The notes: generated from the letters alone by a model not told the origin. A DNA stretch of 64,000 bases from Clostridium chrysemydis (GCF_015234215.1 NZ_JADEKP010000001.1:310001-374000), one strand, 5' to 3'; counted from the first letter of the stretch, positions 8,944-17,378 are shown. Numbers and translations are program-made.

Positions 8944-10327
8944 TAATTTTGGTATTAAGAAAAAAGTATTTATAATTTCTACAGCATTAGTAATTATAAC
9001 TTCGCTTGTTATATATTCAATCTTATATCTTTTATTCCCTAAAATTTATTTAAGCAATAAAGAGAGTATTATAAATAGTAGTTTAGAAGATACTTTAAAA
9101 ACTCTTAAAGAGGATTCAAATAAGGATTATAGATATGCTTTAAATGAGTTTTCATATAATAATGGTTCTCAAGTTTTTGTCTTTAACGATAAAAATGATT
9201 TAGAATATACAACTGTAAAAGATTTAAATAAGCCCAATTTTAGAGATTTAAATAAAATTCCACCTAAAAATAGAGAATTACGAGAAGAAAGAAGCGAAAT
9301 AACAATAAAAAAAAGGATATATATAAAATCTATCGATGAGTATAGAGATATAGTTTCTGTAACACCAATTGGACATAAAAAGGATATAGAGGATGTTATG
9401 ACTATAATACTTCCTATAATCCTTATTATAACTATTTTTATAGGTTCTATAATAACATATATATATTCAAAAACTATAAGTAATCCTCTCCTTAAAATTA
9501 ACTCTGTTTGTAAATCTATAGCTAAGAAAGATTTTTCTAGAAAGTTAGATTTTCAAGGGAGGGATGAATTTGCAGAGCTTTCAAAATCTATAAATCTTAT
9601 AAGTGAAAATTTAAAAGAAAATATTTTGAAATTAGAAAGGGCAAATAAAAAATTAAAATTAGATATAGAAAAAGAAAAATTGCAAGATAGGAGAAGAAGG
9701 GATTTTTTAAGGGCCATATCACACGAACTTAAAACTCCAATAACTATTATTAACGGGCAAATAGAAGGAATGATTTATAATATCGGAAAGTACAAAGACC
9801 GGGATAAATACTTAAACCAAACTTTAAAAAGTGTAAATAAACTAAAAAAGTTAACTCAAGAAATAATAGAAGTAAGTAAAGTAGAAGAGGAAGTTAAAGT
9901 TAATAAAGAATTAGTAAATATAAAAGCTATGGTTTTAGATATAATATCTTCTAGAGAATATTTAATAAATAAGAGCAAAAAACATTTAGATATAAGTATA
10001 GACGAAGAGGCTGTAGTTTATATTGATAGATCTATTATAGAGAAGGTTTTATCAAATATAATTGGCAATAGTATTAAATATTCAAAAGAGAATATTAAGA
10101 TTTTTATGAAAGAAAATATTTTAACTATAGAAAATAATATTTACAAAGAATTAGATGTGGAAACAGATAAATTATATGAAGCTTTTTATAGAGTAGAAGA
10201 GTCAAGAAATAGCGAAAGTGGCGGAAGTGGACTTGGACTTTATATAGTTAAAACTTTCTTAGAATTACACGGTGATATTAAATATAAAATCAAAATTAGA
10301 GAAGAAAAATTCATATTCACATTATAA
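8921..10327 (+). CDS. Sensor histidine kinase
   Basis: 468 residues. Membrane helices at about 16-39 and 159-182 flank a 120-residue extracytoplasmic sensor region. A HAMP segment (about 183-236) follows, then a dimerisation domain with phospho-acceptor H268 in FLRAISHELKTP, and a catalytic domain with an N-box (NIIGNSIKYSKENI) and G-box (GGSGLGLYIVK). The F/G1 region is compact. The ATG lies inside the regulator gene, behind AAGGGG. Together with the downstream permease and ATPase it resembles clostridial systems in which the kinase senses a toxic or cell-envelope-active compound and induces the transporter. The ligand is unknown. Confidence 0.92.
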   Translation: MYLKRILNNFGIKKKVFIISTALVIITSLVIYSILYLLFPKIYLSNKESIINSSLEDTLKTLKEDSNKDYRYALNEFSYNNGSQVFVFNDKNDLEYTTVKDLNKPNFRDLNKIPPKNRELREERSEITIKKRIYIKSIDEYRDIVSVTPIGHKKDIEDVMTIILPIILIITIFIGSIITYIYSKTISNPLLKINSVCKSIAKKDFSRKLDFQGRDEFAELSKSINLISENLKENILKLERANKKLKLDIEKEKLQDRRRRDFLRAISHELKTPITIINGQIEGMIYNIGKYKDRDKYLNQTLKSVNKLKKLTQEIIEVSKVEEEVKVNKELVNIKAMVLDIISSREYLINKSKKHLDISIDEEAVVYIDRSIIEKVLSNIIGNSIKYSKENIKIFMKENILTIENNIYKELDVETDKLYEAFYRVEESRNSESGGSGLGLYIVKTFLELHGDIKYKIKIREEKFIFTL

Positions 10328-10335
10328 TTTTTATA

Positions 10336-10397
10336 ATTCACATTAGATTCATATCAGATTCATACACCTTACAGCTTGTATCTATATTCTATACATA
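10336..10397 (+). promoter_or_regulatory. Three 11-bp direct repeats plus promoter for the ABC transporter genes
   Basis: ATTCACATTAG (10336-10346), ATTCATATCAG (10347-10357) and ATTCATACACC (10358-10368) stand head to tail with exact 11-bp spacing, about one helical turn, as expected for an OmpR-family regulator that binds as a row of monomers. Immediately after them TTACAG (10369-10374) and TACATA (10392-10397), 17 bases apart, form a weak promoter that would need activation. The genes before it encode an OmpR-type regulator and kinase. That the repeats are its operator is an inference. Confidence 0.6.
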
Positions 10398-10421
10398 TAG
10401 AAAGTTAAGGAGTGTGACGAT

Positions 10422-11843
10422 ATGAATTTTTTTGTTCGTGGATTTTTAAGTGTTAAAGAAAGGATAGGGAAATCAGCATTATTATTTTTAGTAATAACAG
10501 CTGTAAGTGTGTTTGTTTTAGCAGGGTTTTCCATAAAAAGTGCAACGGAAAATGCTAGTGTTTTAGCTAGGCAAAAGTTAGGGGCTACAATTTCATTATC
10601 TCAAAATATGGATAAGATGAGAGAAGAAATGAGAAGTTCTAGAGAAAGCGGAAAAGAACCGGATTTTAAAATAACAAAAACTTCTGTAAAAAAGAGTGAT
10701 GTAGATAAAATACTAACTTTAGATAATATAACAGATTATAATATTGTAAATAATACTGAGGCGAAGAGTTCACTTACACCTATACAAAGTAGTACAACAG
10801 AAGAATTTACAAAAGATATGGGAAGTATGAGAAGAGATATGCCCAAAATGGTTTCAGGAGACTTTACTCTTCAAGGAGTTAGGATGATGACTGAAGATGA
10901 TGGCTCTATAGTAAGTGGAAGAACTATAAATTCTGAAGATACAGGTAAAAATGTAGTTGTTATAGAGGAGACACTTGCAGAGAAAAATGATATTAAGGTT
11001 TCAGATAAGATAAATATAAAAGATGTAAATGATGAAAAAGTCAAAGAAGTAGAGGTAGTTGGAATATATAAATCAAGTTCAGAATTAAACGATAATGCTA
11101 TGAGAAATAACGCTATGAATCCATATAATAAAATTTATTCAAGCTATACACTTGTAAATACTATAAAGGGTGCAGATAGCGGTGATATAGATAGCGCTAA
11201 GTTTTATGTTAATGATCCAGTAAATGTAGATTCAGTTTTAGAAAATGCAAAAAAGTTAGATATAGATTTTGATACATTTAAATTAGATGCAAATAATTCA
11301 GAATATGAAAAAATGATGGGGCCGATAGAAAATGTTGGATCATTTGCAAATGCAACTGTTGTAATTGTATCAATAGCAGGTGCTATTATATTAGGATTAA
11401 TAATAATGCTATGGATAAAAGATAGGAAAAATGAAATAGGAATTTTATTATCTCTTGGAGAAAGTAAATTTAAAATAATAAGTCAATTTGGAGTTGAAGT
11501 ATTAATAATATTAGTATTATCTCTTGGAGCAGCTGGAATAATAGGAAATGCTGTAAGCAGCAAACTCGGAGAAGTTTTAGTTCAAAAAGAAGTTAGTTCT
11601 TTAAGTAAAGATAACAAAACTAATGATTATATGATGGGTCCAAACGGTATGGGAGGAGATTTTAAAGGAGATAGAAATAATCAAAATGTAGAAACAATAG
11701 ATACTTTAGATGTTAATGTATCTATAAGCGATTTATCAAAAATGGTTGGGATTTCTTTAATGATATCATTTTTAGCTATAGCTATTCCTTCAATAGGGAT
11801 TATGAGATTAGAACCAAAAGAAATATTAAGTAAGCATAATTAG
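10422..11843 (+). CDS. ABC transporter permease, MacB/FtsX type
   Basis: 473 residues. One N-terminal helix (about 18-38), a large extracytoplasmic domain (about 40-305), then three helices (about 308-330, 350-380, 440-462), the usual MacB/FtsX arrangement. The external domain and the loop between the last two helices are rich in methionine and charged residues (MGPNGMGGDFKGD). Members export peptides or drugs, or transmit force to cell-wall enzymes. The ATG follows AAGGAGTG. The ATPase gene starts 16 bases after the stop, and the two-component genes lie just upstream. Confidence 0.85.
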   Translation: MNFFVRGFLSVKERIGKSALLFLVITAVSVFVLAGFSIKSATENASVLARQKLGATISLSQNMDKMREEMRSSRESGKEPDFKITKTSVKKSDVDKILTLDNITDYNIVNNTEAKSSLTPIQSSTTEEFTKDMGSMRRDMPKMVSGDFTLQGVRMMTEDDGSIVSGRTINSEDTGKNVVVIEETLAEKNDIKVSDKINIKDVNDEKVKEVEVVGIYKSSSELNDNAMRNNAMNPYNKIYSSYTLVNTIKGADSGDIDSAKFYVNDPVNVDSVLENAKKLDIDFDTFKLDANNSEYEKMMGPIENVGSFANATVVIVSIAGAIILGLIIMLWIKDRKNEIGILLSLGESKFKIISQFGVEVLIILVLSLGAAGIIGNAVSSKLGEVLVQKEVSSLSKDNKTNDYMMGPNGMGGDFKGDRNNQNVETIDTLDVNVSISDLSKMVGISLMISFLAIAIPSIGIMRLEPKEILSKHN

Positions 11844-11859
11844 AAGGGAAGTGTTTTTT

Positions 11860-12522
11860 ATGGATAATATATTAAGTTTAAGAGATGTATCTTATTGGTA
11901 TGATAATAAAAAAATTATATTAGAATCTTTAAATGTTGATTTTAAGAAAGGAAAATTTTATACGATAGTTGGACCGTCTGGAAGTGGGAAAACTACATTT
12001 TTATCACTTATTTCGGGCTTAGATAAAGAAAAATCAGGAGAAGTATTATATTGTGGAGAAGATTTGAAAAAAATAGGACTTCCAAAGTTTAGAAAAAACT
12101 ATGTATCTATAATATTTCAAGGATATAATTTATTAAATTATATGACAGCACTTCAAAATGTTTTAGTATCGTTAGATATTAAAAAATTAAAGTTAGATAA
12201 TCCTAAAGAAGTTGCACTTAGAATGCTTAAAAAAGTTCAAATAAACGAAGAAGAGGCAAACCAAATGGTTTTAACTTTAAGTGGAGGACAGCAACAAAGG
12301 GTTGCTATAGCTAGAGCATTAGTTTCAAATACAGATTTGATTATTGCAGATGAACCTACAGGTAATTTAGACCAAAAGACATCAAAAGAAGTTATAAAGT
12401 TATTAAAAGATTTAGTTGTAAATGAAGGAAAATGTTTAATTATGGTTACGCATAATAATGATATAGCTAAAGAATCTGATATAACATATAGGCTCAAAGA
12501 TAAAAACTTAATTAAAGAATAA
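11860..12522 (+). CDS. ABC transporter ATP-binding protein, MacB/LolD type
   Basis: 220 residues. Walker A GPSGSGKTT (about residues 36-44), Q-loop in IIFQGYNLL, signature LSGGQQQRVAIARAL, Walker B LIIADEPTGNLD and H-loop VTHNND are all intact. The ATG at 11860 has AAGGGAAG 8 bases upstream; a GTG three codons earlier overlaps that ribosome site and is less likely. It pairs with the preceding permease as a two-gene exporter, probably functioning as a dimer of each subunit. A hairpin terminator follows. Confidence 0.92.
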   Translation: MDNILSLRDVSYWYDNKKIILESLNVDFKKGKFYTIVGPSGSGKTTFLSLISGLDKEKSGEVLYCGEDLKKIGLPKFRKNYVSIIFQGYNLLNYMTALQNVLVSLDIKKLKLDNPKEVALRMLKKVQINEEEANQMVLTLSGGQQQRVAIARALVSNTDLIIADEPTGNLDQKTSKEVIKLLKDLVVNEGKCLIMVTHNNDIAKESDITYRLKDKNLIKE

Positions 12523-12527
12523 AGTGA

Positions 12528-12566
12528 AAGGTGATAGATAAATCTATCACCTTAAGTTTGTTTTTT
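12528..12566 (+). terminator. Terminator after the ABC transporter operon
   Basis: Perfect 12-bp stem AAGGTGATAGAT / ATCTATCACCTT with a 2-nt minimal loop, followed a few bases later by TTTGTTTTTT. Confidence 0.8.
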
Positions 12567-12593
12567 AGAAATTTCCCACAATAGTCAAATCAA

Positions 12594-12767
12594 TTATTGT
12601 AGTCCGTTTTCGTATTGTTCTACCATTCTTTTAACCATTTCTCCACCAACGCTTCCGCATTGTTTTGAAGAAAGGTCTCCATTGTAGTTAGAAAATGGAA
12701 CTCCTAATTCTGTAGCTACTTCATTTTTGAATCCTGATAGTGCTTTTTTTGTTGATTTGCTTGTCAT
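12594..12767 (-). CDS. Alpha/beta-type small acid-soluble spore protein
   Basis: 57 residues encoded on the minus strand, with AGGAGGGACC upstream of the ATG. The sequence contains both family signatures: KNEVATELGV near residue 14, and the GGEMVKRMVEQYE helix near 41, with SKQCGSVGGEM between them. These proteins coat spore DNA and protect it from UV and heat. They are degraded by the Gpr protease at germination, whose site lies in the E-x-A-x-E-like region. The gene is monocistronic and would be expected to depend on sigma G. I could not pick a clear sigma-G promoter in the 120 bases upstream. It is direct evidence that the organism sporulates. Confidence 0.92.
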   Translation of the reverse strand: MTSKSTKKALSGFKNEVATELGVPFSNYNGDLSSKQCGSVGGEMVKRMVEQYENGLQ

Positions 12768-12886
12768 AATAGGTCCCTCCTAATAATAAAACAATTTATA
12801 AAACTCATTTACTTGAGCTTTATGATTATATTTTGCGTAAAAATAAGTAGATTAAACTATGATATTAAAGGTATATATGGAAAATT

Positions 12887-13870
12887 TTACTTAAAACTAG
12901 CTAACCCTTTAAGAGAAGGAACACCGTATAAAGTTTCAGCAGATTTAACTGCTCTTAAAATAGCTTTTTCCATAACATTGCTTGATAGCATTCCTACAGT
13001 AGTTACATCAGATTCAATTTTGTTTGTTGCCATCGTAAAGATTGTATCTCCGTCAAACATAGTGTGAGCAGGTCTCATAGTTCTTGCAAAGCCATTATGT
13101 GCCATTGAAGATATTTTTTTAGCTTCTGCCTTTGTAAACTTTGCATTTGTAACTATAAGTCCGATAGTTGTATTTCCTTTAAAAGGAGTATTTTCTTTAT
13201 TTAAATTATTTATCAAAATATTTTCACTATTTAAAAATGTTTTCGTACTTCTATCAAAGGCACCAGCTACAATTTCGGAATTTTTAGGGTCTATAACATC
13301 ACCTAAACAATTAACACAAACTATAGCACCTACCTTTAGTCCGTTAACCTCTACAGCATAAGTTCCAAGACCACCTTTCATAGAAGTATGTGGGCCTAAA
13401 AGTTTTCCAACAGTTGCACCAAACCCTCCTCCTATATTTCCGTTAATATCATCAGAATAAGTTTCAGAGTTTATACAAGCTTTATAGCCCATCTCTTTAT
13501 TAGGTCTAGCTTTAGGATCTTTAAAAGCTAAATCAAATAAAACTGCCTGACATACTATAGGAACTTTAGCTACAGTTACATCAAATCCAATATCCCTTTC
13601 TTCTAAATATTTCATAACTCCAGAAGAGGCATCAAGACCAAAGGCACTTCCACCAGATAAAACTACTGCATGAACCTTTTGTACCATTTCTGATGGGTCT
13701 AAAAGATCTGTTTCACGAGTTCCAGGTGCACCACCACGAACGTCTACTCCACCTGTTGCACCATCCTTTGCGATAACTACAGATACGCCAGTTCCACCAA
13801 GTTTATCTTCTGCGTGACCTAATTTAATTCCATCTATATCTGTAAATTTAATTTCTTTTAATCCATTCAT
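12887..13870 (-). CDS. P1 family peptidase (DmpA/NylC-like N-terminal nucleophile hydrolase)
   Basis: 327 residues. The family hallmarks are visible: DIDGIKLGHA at the start, GTGVSVV, RGGAPGTRETDLL (about 46-57), VLSGGSAFGLDASSGVMKYLE (about 70-90), GNIGGGFGATVGK and GGLGTYAV. The precursor is expected to cleave itself before a threonine or serine; the NTT at residues 233-235, followed by IGLIVTNA, is the likely site, giving an N-terminal nucleophile. Members are aminopeptidases or amidases, and the physiological substrate is unknown. The ATG is preceded by GTGAGGT. It lies 72 bases downstream of the ECF gene on the same strand, possibly in the same transcript. Confidence 0.87.
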   Translation of the reverse strand: MNGLKEIKFTDIDGIKLGHAEDKLGGTGVSVVIAKDGATGGVDVRGGAPGTRETDLLDPSEMVQKVHAVVLSGGSAFGLDASSGVMKYLEERDIGFDVTVAKVPIVCQAVLFDLAFKDPKARPNKEMGYKACINSETYSDDINGNIGGGFGATVGKLLGPHTSMKGGLGTYAVEVNGLKVGAIVCVNCLGDVIDPKNSEIVAGAFDRSTKTFLNSENILINNLNKENTPFKGNTTIGLIVTNAKFTKAEAKKISSMAHNGFARTMRPAHTMFDGDTIFTMATNKIESDVTTVGMLSSNVMEKAILRAVKSAETLYGVPSLKGLASFK

Positions 13871-13942
13871 TATAAATACCTCACTTTAAAAATAAAATTA
13901 ATAAAAAAGCTGTATCTAATATAAATACAGCTAATAAAAAAC

Positions 13943-14533
13943 CTATTTCTTTAATTTTTGAATTGCTTTTACAACCGGTATAGCTATCAAGGCTGAGACT
14001 ATAGATTCTGGGATACCATTTGTAAGAGCGATAGTGCCTATAGCACTTCCAGCTACTTCTTGTGATATTCCCATAAGGTTTGCGTATTGGTTTAAATATA
14101 GGATGTAAATTAAACCTAAAACTCCAACTGTGTTTGTAAGTGTACCAAGAACAGCCGCTATACCAACAGATATAGATTCATTTTTAAATTTATTCTTAAA
14201 AAACTTATAAATATAGTATGCTACAAGTCCTATTAAAATTCTAGGAACTAAAGATACTATAGGGTTTAAGAAGAATGGTGATAGTAAAACAGGTGCAGTT
14301 GCAGCCTGATACATAGAGAATAATCCAAAGACTAATCCTACCATCATTCCAACTATTGGCCCTTCAATAATTGCTCCAATGATTACAGGTACATGCATTA
14401 TAGTTGCCTTCATAAAAGGCAGTGGTATAAAACCAAGACCTGTAAGACCCATAAATATTGAAATACCTGAAAGCATTCCTATAATTACAAGTTGACGAAT
14501 ACCAAATTTTTGTTTTTTAATACATTTTTCCAT
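13943..14533 (-). CDS. ECF transporter S component (substrate-binding membrane subunit)
   Basis: 196 residues with six hydrophobic segments, a basic cytoplasmic N-terminus (KQKFGIRQLVIIGMLSGISIFMG) and the TIMHVPVIIGAIIEGPIVGMMVGLVFGL region typical of vitamin-type energy-coupling S components. The energising T and A subunits are not encoded nearby, so it would share a common EcfAAT module (group II arrangement). The substrate is not evident. A pantothenate- or other vitamin-type S component would fit its length. The ATG follows GGGGGATT. I looked for a vitamin riboswitch in the 340 bases upstream and did not recognise one. Confidence 0.82.
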   Translation of the reverse strand: MEKCIKKQKFGIRQLVIIGMLSGISIFMGLTGLGFIPLPFMKATIMHVPVIIGAIIEGPIVGMMVGLVFGLFSMYQAATAPVLLSPFFLNPIVSLVPRILIGLVAYYIYKFFKNKFKNESISVGIAAVLGTLTNTVGVLGLIYILYLNQYANLMGISQEVAGSAIGTIALTNGIPESIVSALIAIPVVKAIQKLKK

Positions 14534-14645
14534 TTTAATCCCCCGTTCTTATTCCATATATTTTGGATATAATTCGGCAAAAAACAATATCTTAAGTTTT
14601 GTTTATTTGCGTTCAGTTTCTATAATAGAATACCGACAAGGATTA

Positions 14646-14674
14646 TTTTATCACCATAATTGTGTATAGTTCAA
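14646..14674 (-). promoter_or_regulatory. Candidate sigma-A promoter of the ECF S component
   Basis: On the minus strand TTGAAC (14669-14674) and ATAAAA (14646-14651) are separated by 17 bases. This leaves a leader of about 100 nt before the ATG. The gene-free stretch 14534-14877 holds this promoter, that leader (no riboswitch recognised) and the PspC terminator. Confidence 0.35.
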
Positions 14675-14838
14675 GATATATTGTTAAAAAAATATCTAGT
14701 TTATAAATCTTTATTTAAAAAACGTTGAAAACACTAGAAGTACAGGAAAAAGAAAATATATTCTGAAAATTTTAACTATTGAAATTGTTTAGATAATTAT
14801 AAAATTTTATTAGAATTATAGGATAAAAATAGAAAAAA

Positions 14839-14874
14839 CTTAGGAAATAGTTATTTATTTAACTATTTCCTAAG
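14839..14874 (-). terminator. Terminator of the PspC-domain gene
   Basis: Perfect 14-bp stem (CTTAGGAAATAGTT / AACTATTTCCTAAG) with an 8-nt loop. On the minus strand it is followed by TTTTTTCTATTTTT. Confidence 0.85.
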
Positions 14875-14877
14875 CTC

Positions 14878-15069
14878 CTACTTTTTTTCAGGTATAACTA
14901 AAGCTAAGACTAAGTAAACAAGAAATGTAGTAAAACAACTAAAGAAAAGGCTGATTACAAATATTACTCTAATTAATACAGGGTCTATATTTAAATAATC
15001 ACCAAATCCTTCGCAGATTCCAAGAAACTTACCTTCTTTAGGCATACGATAAAGCTTTTTTTCTACCAT
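14878..15069 (-). CDS. PspC domain protein, 63 residues
   Basis: The whole protein is one PspC domain: KLYRMPKEGKFLGICEGFGDYLNIDPVLIRV, followed by one long hydrophobic helix and a short PEKK tail. PspC proteins are small membrane proteins of the phage-shock or envelope-stress response. In Firmicutes they are often stand-alone, with no PspA partner nearby, as here. The ATG is preceded by AGAGGTGAT on the minus strand. The gene is transcribed divergently from the GntR operon, and the 117-bp gap holds the GntR palindrome. Confidence 0.9.
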   Translation of the reverse strand: MVEKKLYRMPKEGKFLGICEGFGDYLNIDPVLIRVIFVISLFFSCFTTFLVYLVLALVIPEKK

Positions 15070-15139
15070 AAAATCACCTCTTTAAATTATAGCATAGTAA
15101 CCTTATTAAAATGCTTATATTATGTATTAAAGTTAAAAA

Positions 15140-15170
15140 AAGTTTGTTATACTTTAAATATAACAAACTT
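15140..15170 (+). promoter_or_regulatory. Perfect palindrome over the promoter of the GntR operon (candidate autoregulatory operator)
   Basis: AAGTTTGTTATA (15140-15151) and TATAACAAACTT (15159-15170) are perfect 12-bp inverted repeats with a 7-bp spacer. The left arm ends in TATACT (15148-15153), a good -10 box, so a bound repressor would cover the promoter. The palindrome ends just before the AGGAGGT ribosome site of the GntR gene. YtrA-type GntR repressors bind long palindromes in their own promoters, so autoregulation is the natural reading. Confidence 0.7.
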
Positions 15171-15186
15171 GTAGGAGGTATATATT

Positions 15187-15558
15187 ATGATATTAGAATT
15201 GGATACAACATCTGAAATTCCAATTTATCAGCAAATAAGAAACTCTATTGTAATTGGTATTGCAAGAGGAAAACTTAAAGAAGGAGATAGTTTACCTTCT
15301 GTTAGAAGTCTTGCAAGTAGTATCGGAATAAATTTGCATACAGTAAATAAAGCATATAACTTATTAAAAGACGAAGGTTATTTGGTTGTAGATAGAAGAA
15401 ATGGCGCTATGGTTCATTTGGATTTTAAGGGAAAAGAAGAGAAATTTATGGACTCTTTAAAAGAAAATATTGAGATTTCAATTGCAGAATGCATAGTTCG
15501 CAAGGTTGAAGAAGAAGAAATTATTAGAATTATAAAAGAAAAATTTAAAGGTATTTAA
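15187..15558 (+). CDS. GntR-family transcriptional regulator, YtrA subfamily
   Basis: 123 residues: an N-terminal winged helix (SEIPIYQQIRNSIVIGIARGKLKEGDSLPSVRSLA, then INLHTVNKAYNLLKDEGYL), with only a short helical C-terminal dimerisation tail of about 45 residues. That short tail defines the YtrA subfamily. Members repress their own operon, which usually encodes transporter or membrane proteins. The ATG follows AGGAGGT. The gene is first in a three-gene operon with a membrane protein starting 11 bases downstream and a NUDIX hydrolase. The palindrome at 15140-15170 is the probable operator. Confidence 0.92.
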   Translation: MILELDTTSEIPIYQQIRNSIVIGIARGKLKEGDSLPSVRSLASSIGINLHTVNKAYNLLKDEGYLVVDRRNGAMVHLDFKGKEEKFMDSLKENIEISIAECIVRKVEEEEIIRIIKEKFKGI

Positions 15559-15569
15559 AGGAGGGTATT

Positions 15570-16706
15570 ATGAGAGACGAATTCGTTTTTATTACTATTT
15601 TAAATATACCACTTGTTATATTTTTTATTTACTTAGCATTAAACACTGAAAGGTTTAAATGTAGCGGAATTTATTATGGGGTAAGGGTTCCAAATAAATA
15701 TAAAGATGATAAAGAGATAGTATTTATTACAGAAAAATATAAAAAGAAGATAACACGTTTAATAATAATAACATTTTTAGCTATAACTATAATATCTTTT
15801 TTAGTACCTTATATTATAGTTTTTATAATAGGAATTTTAATAATTCCTATAGTCTTTACTATTCAGTATAAAAATGCTAATAGAGAGATTTTAAAAGTGA
15901 AAAAGGACAAGGATTGGAATAATGAGTTTAAAGGTAAGATTTATGTCTATTTAAATGTCAAAGAAAAAGAAGATAATATAAAAATTAATAATAAGCCGTT
16001 TATAGTAGCATTTATAATAGCAATAATACCTTTAATTATTACGCTTTTTATATATAAAAGTTTACCAAGTACACTAGCTATGCAATTTGACTTTAATGGA
16101 AACCCATCAAGACTGATCAATACTCATACATTAGGTGGTTTTTTAGAACTTATAATGGTACCTATTTTAAATATTTTTATAGTTTTTATATTTTATATAA
16201 CAACTATATATGATTTTAAAAAGAGAAAGACACAATCTCTAAACGGGGGAACGTATAAACAAATAAAATTTAAAGATAAAATAACAGGAGAAGCTTTAAA
16301 CAAACTAAACGGTATATCAGCTCTTCTTACTGCAGTTTTTTTATCTTTTATTAATCTTTATTTATTAAAGTTAATTCCCCAAAACAAAGATACCTTTTTA
16401 ATTTTGATGGGGTGTACTGGAGTTTTTGTTTTTATTATAATTTTGGTTTCTATAAAAGCTATGAATGATACAACTAAATCTTCAAAGGATGATTTAAATG
16501 AAAAAGAATATTATAGAGATGATGATGAGTACTATAAACTTGGTATGTTTTATTATAATCCTGTAGACCCATCAATATTTAAAGAAAAAAGATATGGTAT
16601 AGGCTATGATTTAAATTATGGAAACATAGTATCTAAAATAATAATTGGAGTTTGCATACTATGCATAATTGGGTCAATAATATTAACAGGGATAAATTAT
16701 ATGTGA
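15570..16706 (+). CDS. DUF1648 / DUF5808 multi-pass membrane protein
   Basis: 378 residues with about eight membrane helices. A DUF1648-type stretch around 150-190 (SLPSTLAMQFDFNGNPSR) resembles SdpI-like immunity proteins. The C-terminal motif NPVDPSIFKEKRYGIGYDLNYGN is the DUF5808 signature. Such proteins often sit beside GntR/YtrA or ArsR regulators. In Bacillus, SdpI combines immunity to a toxin with signal transduction, but this function cannot be assumed here. AAAGGAGGG precedes the ATG, 11 bases after the GntR stop. Confidence 0.8.
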   Translation: MRDEFVFITILNIPLVIFFIYLALNTERFKCSGIYYGVRVPNKYKDDKEIVFITEKYKKKITRLIIITFLAITIISFLVPYIIVFIIGILIIPIVFTIQYKNANREILKVKKDKDWNNEFKGKIYVYLNVKEKEDNIKINNKPFIVAFIIAIIPLIITLFIYKSLPSTLAMQFDFNGNPSRLINTHTLGGFLELIMVPILNIFIVFIFYITTIYDFKKRKTQSLNGGTYKQIKFKDKITGEALNKLNGISALLTAVFLSFINLYLLKLIPQNKDTFLILMGCTGVFVFIIILVSIKAMNDTTKSSKDDLNEKEYYRDDDEYYKLGMFYYNPVDPSIFKEKRYGIGYDLNYGNIVSKIIIGVCILCIIGSIILTGINYM

Positions 16707-16714
16707 GGTGTGTT

Positions 16715-17275
16715 ATGAAATTATTAAATATAGAAAAACAAACAAATAATAAATTTTTAAATATGTATAAATTAAAACTTAAGAATAATTCAAATAAAAT
16801 AAAAGAATATTTTATAAGTAGTAGAAGAGAAAAAGAAGATTTAGCTTGTGTAACTAAAAATCATAATAAAGCAGATGGAGTTATGATGATTCCTATTACA
16901 GAAGAGGATGAAATAGTGTTAATAAAACAATATAGACCAGCTATAGATGATTATATTTATGAATTACCAGCAGGGCTTATAGATGATGGTGAAACGATAG
17001 AAGAGGCGAGTAGACGTGAATTATTCGAAGAAACAGGTTTAAAGGCTAAGAGCGTTGAACTTTTCTTAAAACCAAGCTATACATCAGTTGGAATGACAGA
17101 TGAAACTACTGCAATTGTTAAGATGAAAGTTTTCGGAGAATGCACTTCTGAAAATTCAGAAGAAGATGAAGATATAGAAGTTATAAAGGTTAAAATTTCT
17201 AAAGCAGCTGAGTTTGTTAAAAATAATAATATTTCAATTAAGGGTGGAATAATATTATCTATGCTTAAAAAATAA
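16715..17275 (+). CDS. NUDIX hydrolase, ADP-ribose pyrophosphatase type
   Basis: 186 residues with a canonical Nudix box, GLIDDGETIEEASRRELFEETGL (GX5EX7REUXEEXGU intact), preceded by IKQYRPAIDDYIYELPAG, the pattern of ADP-ribose and related nucleoside-diphosphate-sugar hydrolases. The ATG at 16715 is chosen because GAGGTG sits 6 bases upstream and it lies 8 bases after the previous stop; an upstream in-frame ATG (16652) would overlap the membrane-protein gene by 55 bases without a ribosome site. It is last in the GntR operon. Its link to the other two genes is unclear. Confidence 0.85.
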   Translation: MKLLNIEKQTNNKFLNMYKLKLKNNSNKIKEYFISSRREKEDLACVTKNHNKADGVMMIPITEEDEIVLIKQYRPAIDDYIYELPAGLIDDGETIEEASRRELFEETGLKAKSVELFLKPSYTSVGMTDETTAIVKMKVFGECTSENSEEDEDIEVIKVKISKAAEFVKNNNISIKGGIILSMLKK

Positions 17276-17353
17276 ATACAAAACTCTTCTATTGTTTTTA
17301 AATGGAAATTTAATAATAGATAGAGTAAAATTTTATAGATTTGCACAAACAGT

Positions 17354-17378
17354 AGGTTTGAGTTTGAAACTCAAACCT
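17354..17378 (+). terminator. Probable terminator after the NUDIX gene
   Basis: AGGTTTGAG / CTCAAACCT, perfect 9-bp stem with a 7-nt loop, followed by TATTTATT. A second, imperfect hairpin lies just before it (about 17283-17326, ACTCT ... AGAGT arms). Neither has a perfect T-run. Confidence 0.5.

Noticed and set aside
10336-10368. Three 11-bp repeats considered as a mini-repeat or CRISPR remnant
   Set aside because: Units are directly adjacent without spacers, only 11 bp long and located at a promoter beside an OmpR-type regulator. An operator is the simpler reading.
12813-13067. 84-residue plus-strand ORF over the 3' end of the P1 peptidase
   Set aside because: It is antisense to conserved peptidase sequence and overlaps the spore-protein promoter region. 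No independent support.
14534-14838. Riboswitch for a vitamin upstream of the ECF S component
   Set aside because: I looked for TPP, cobalamin, FMN and preQ1 consensus elements on the minus strand and recognised none. Only a plausible promoter was kept.
16652-16714. Longer N-terminus for the NUDIX hydrolase starting at 16652
   Set aside because: It would overlap the membrane-protein gene by 55 bases with no ribosome site. GAGGTG in front of the ATG at 16715 is better.
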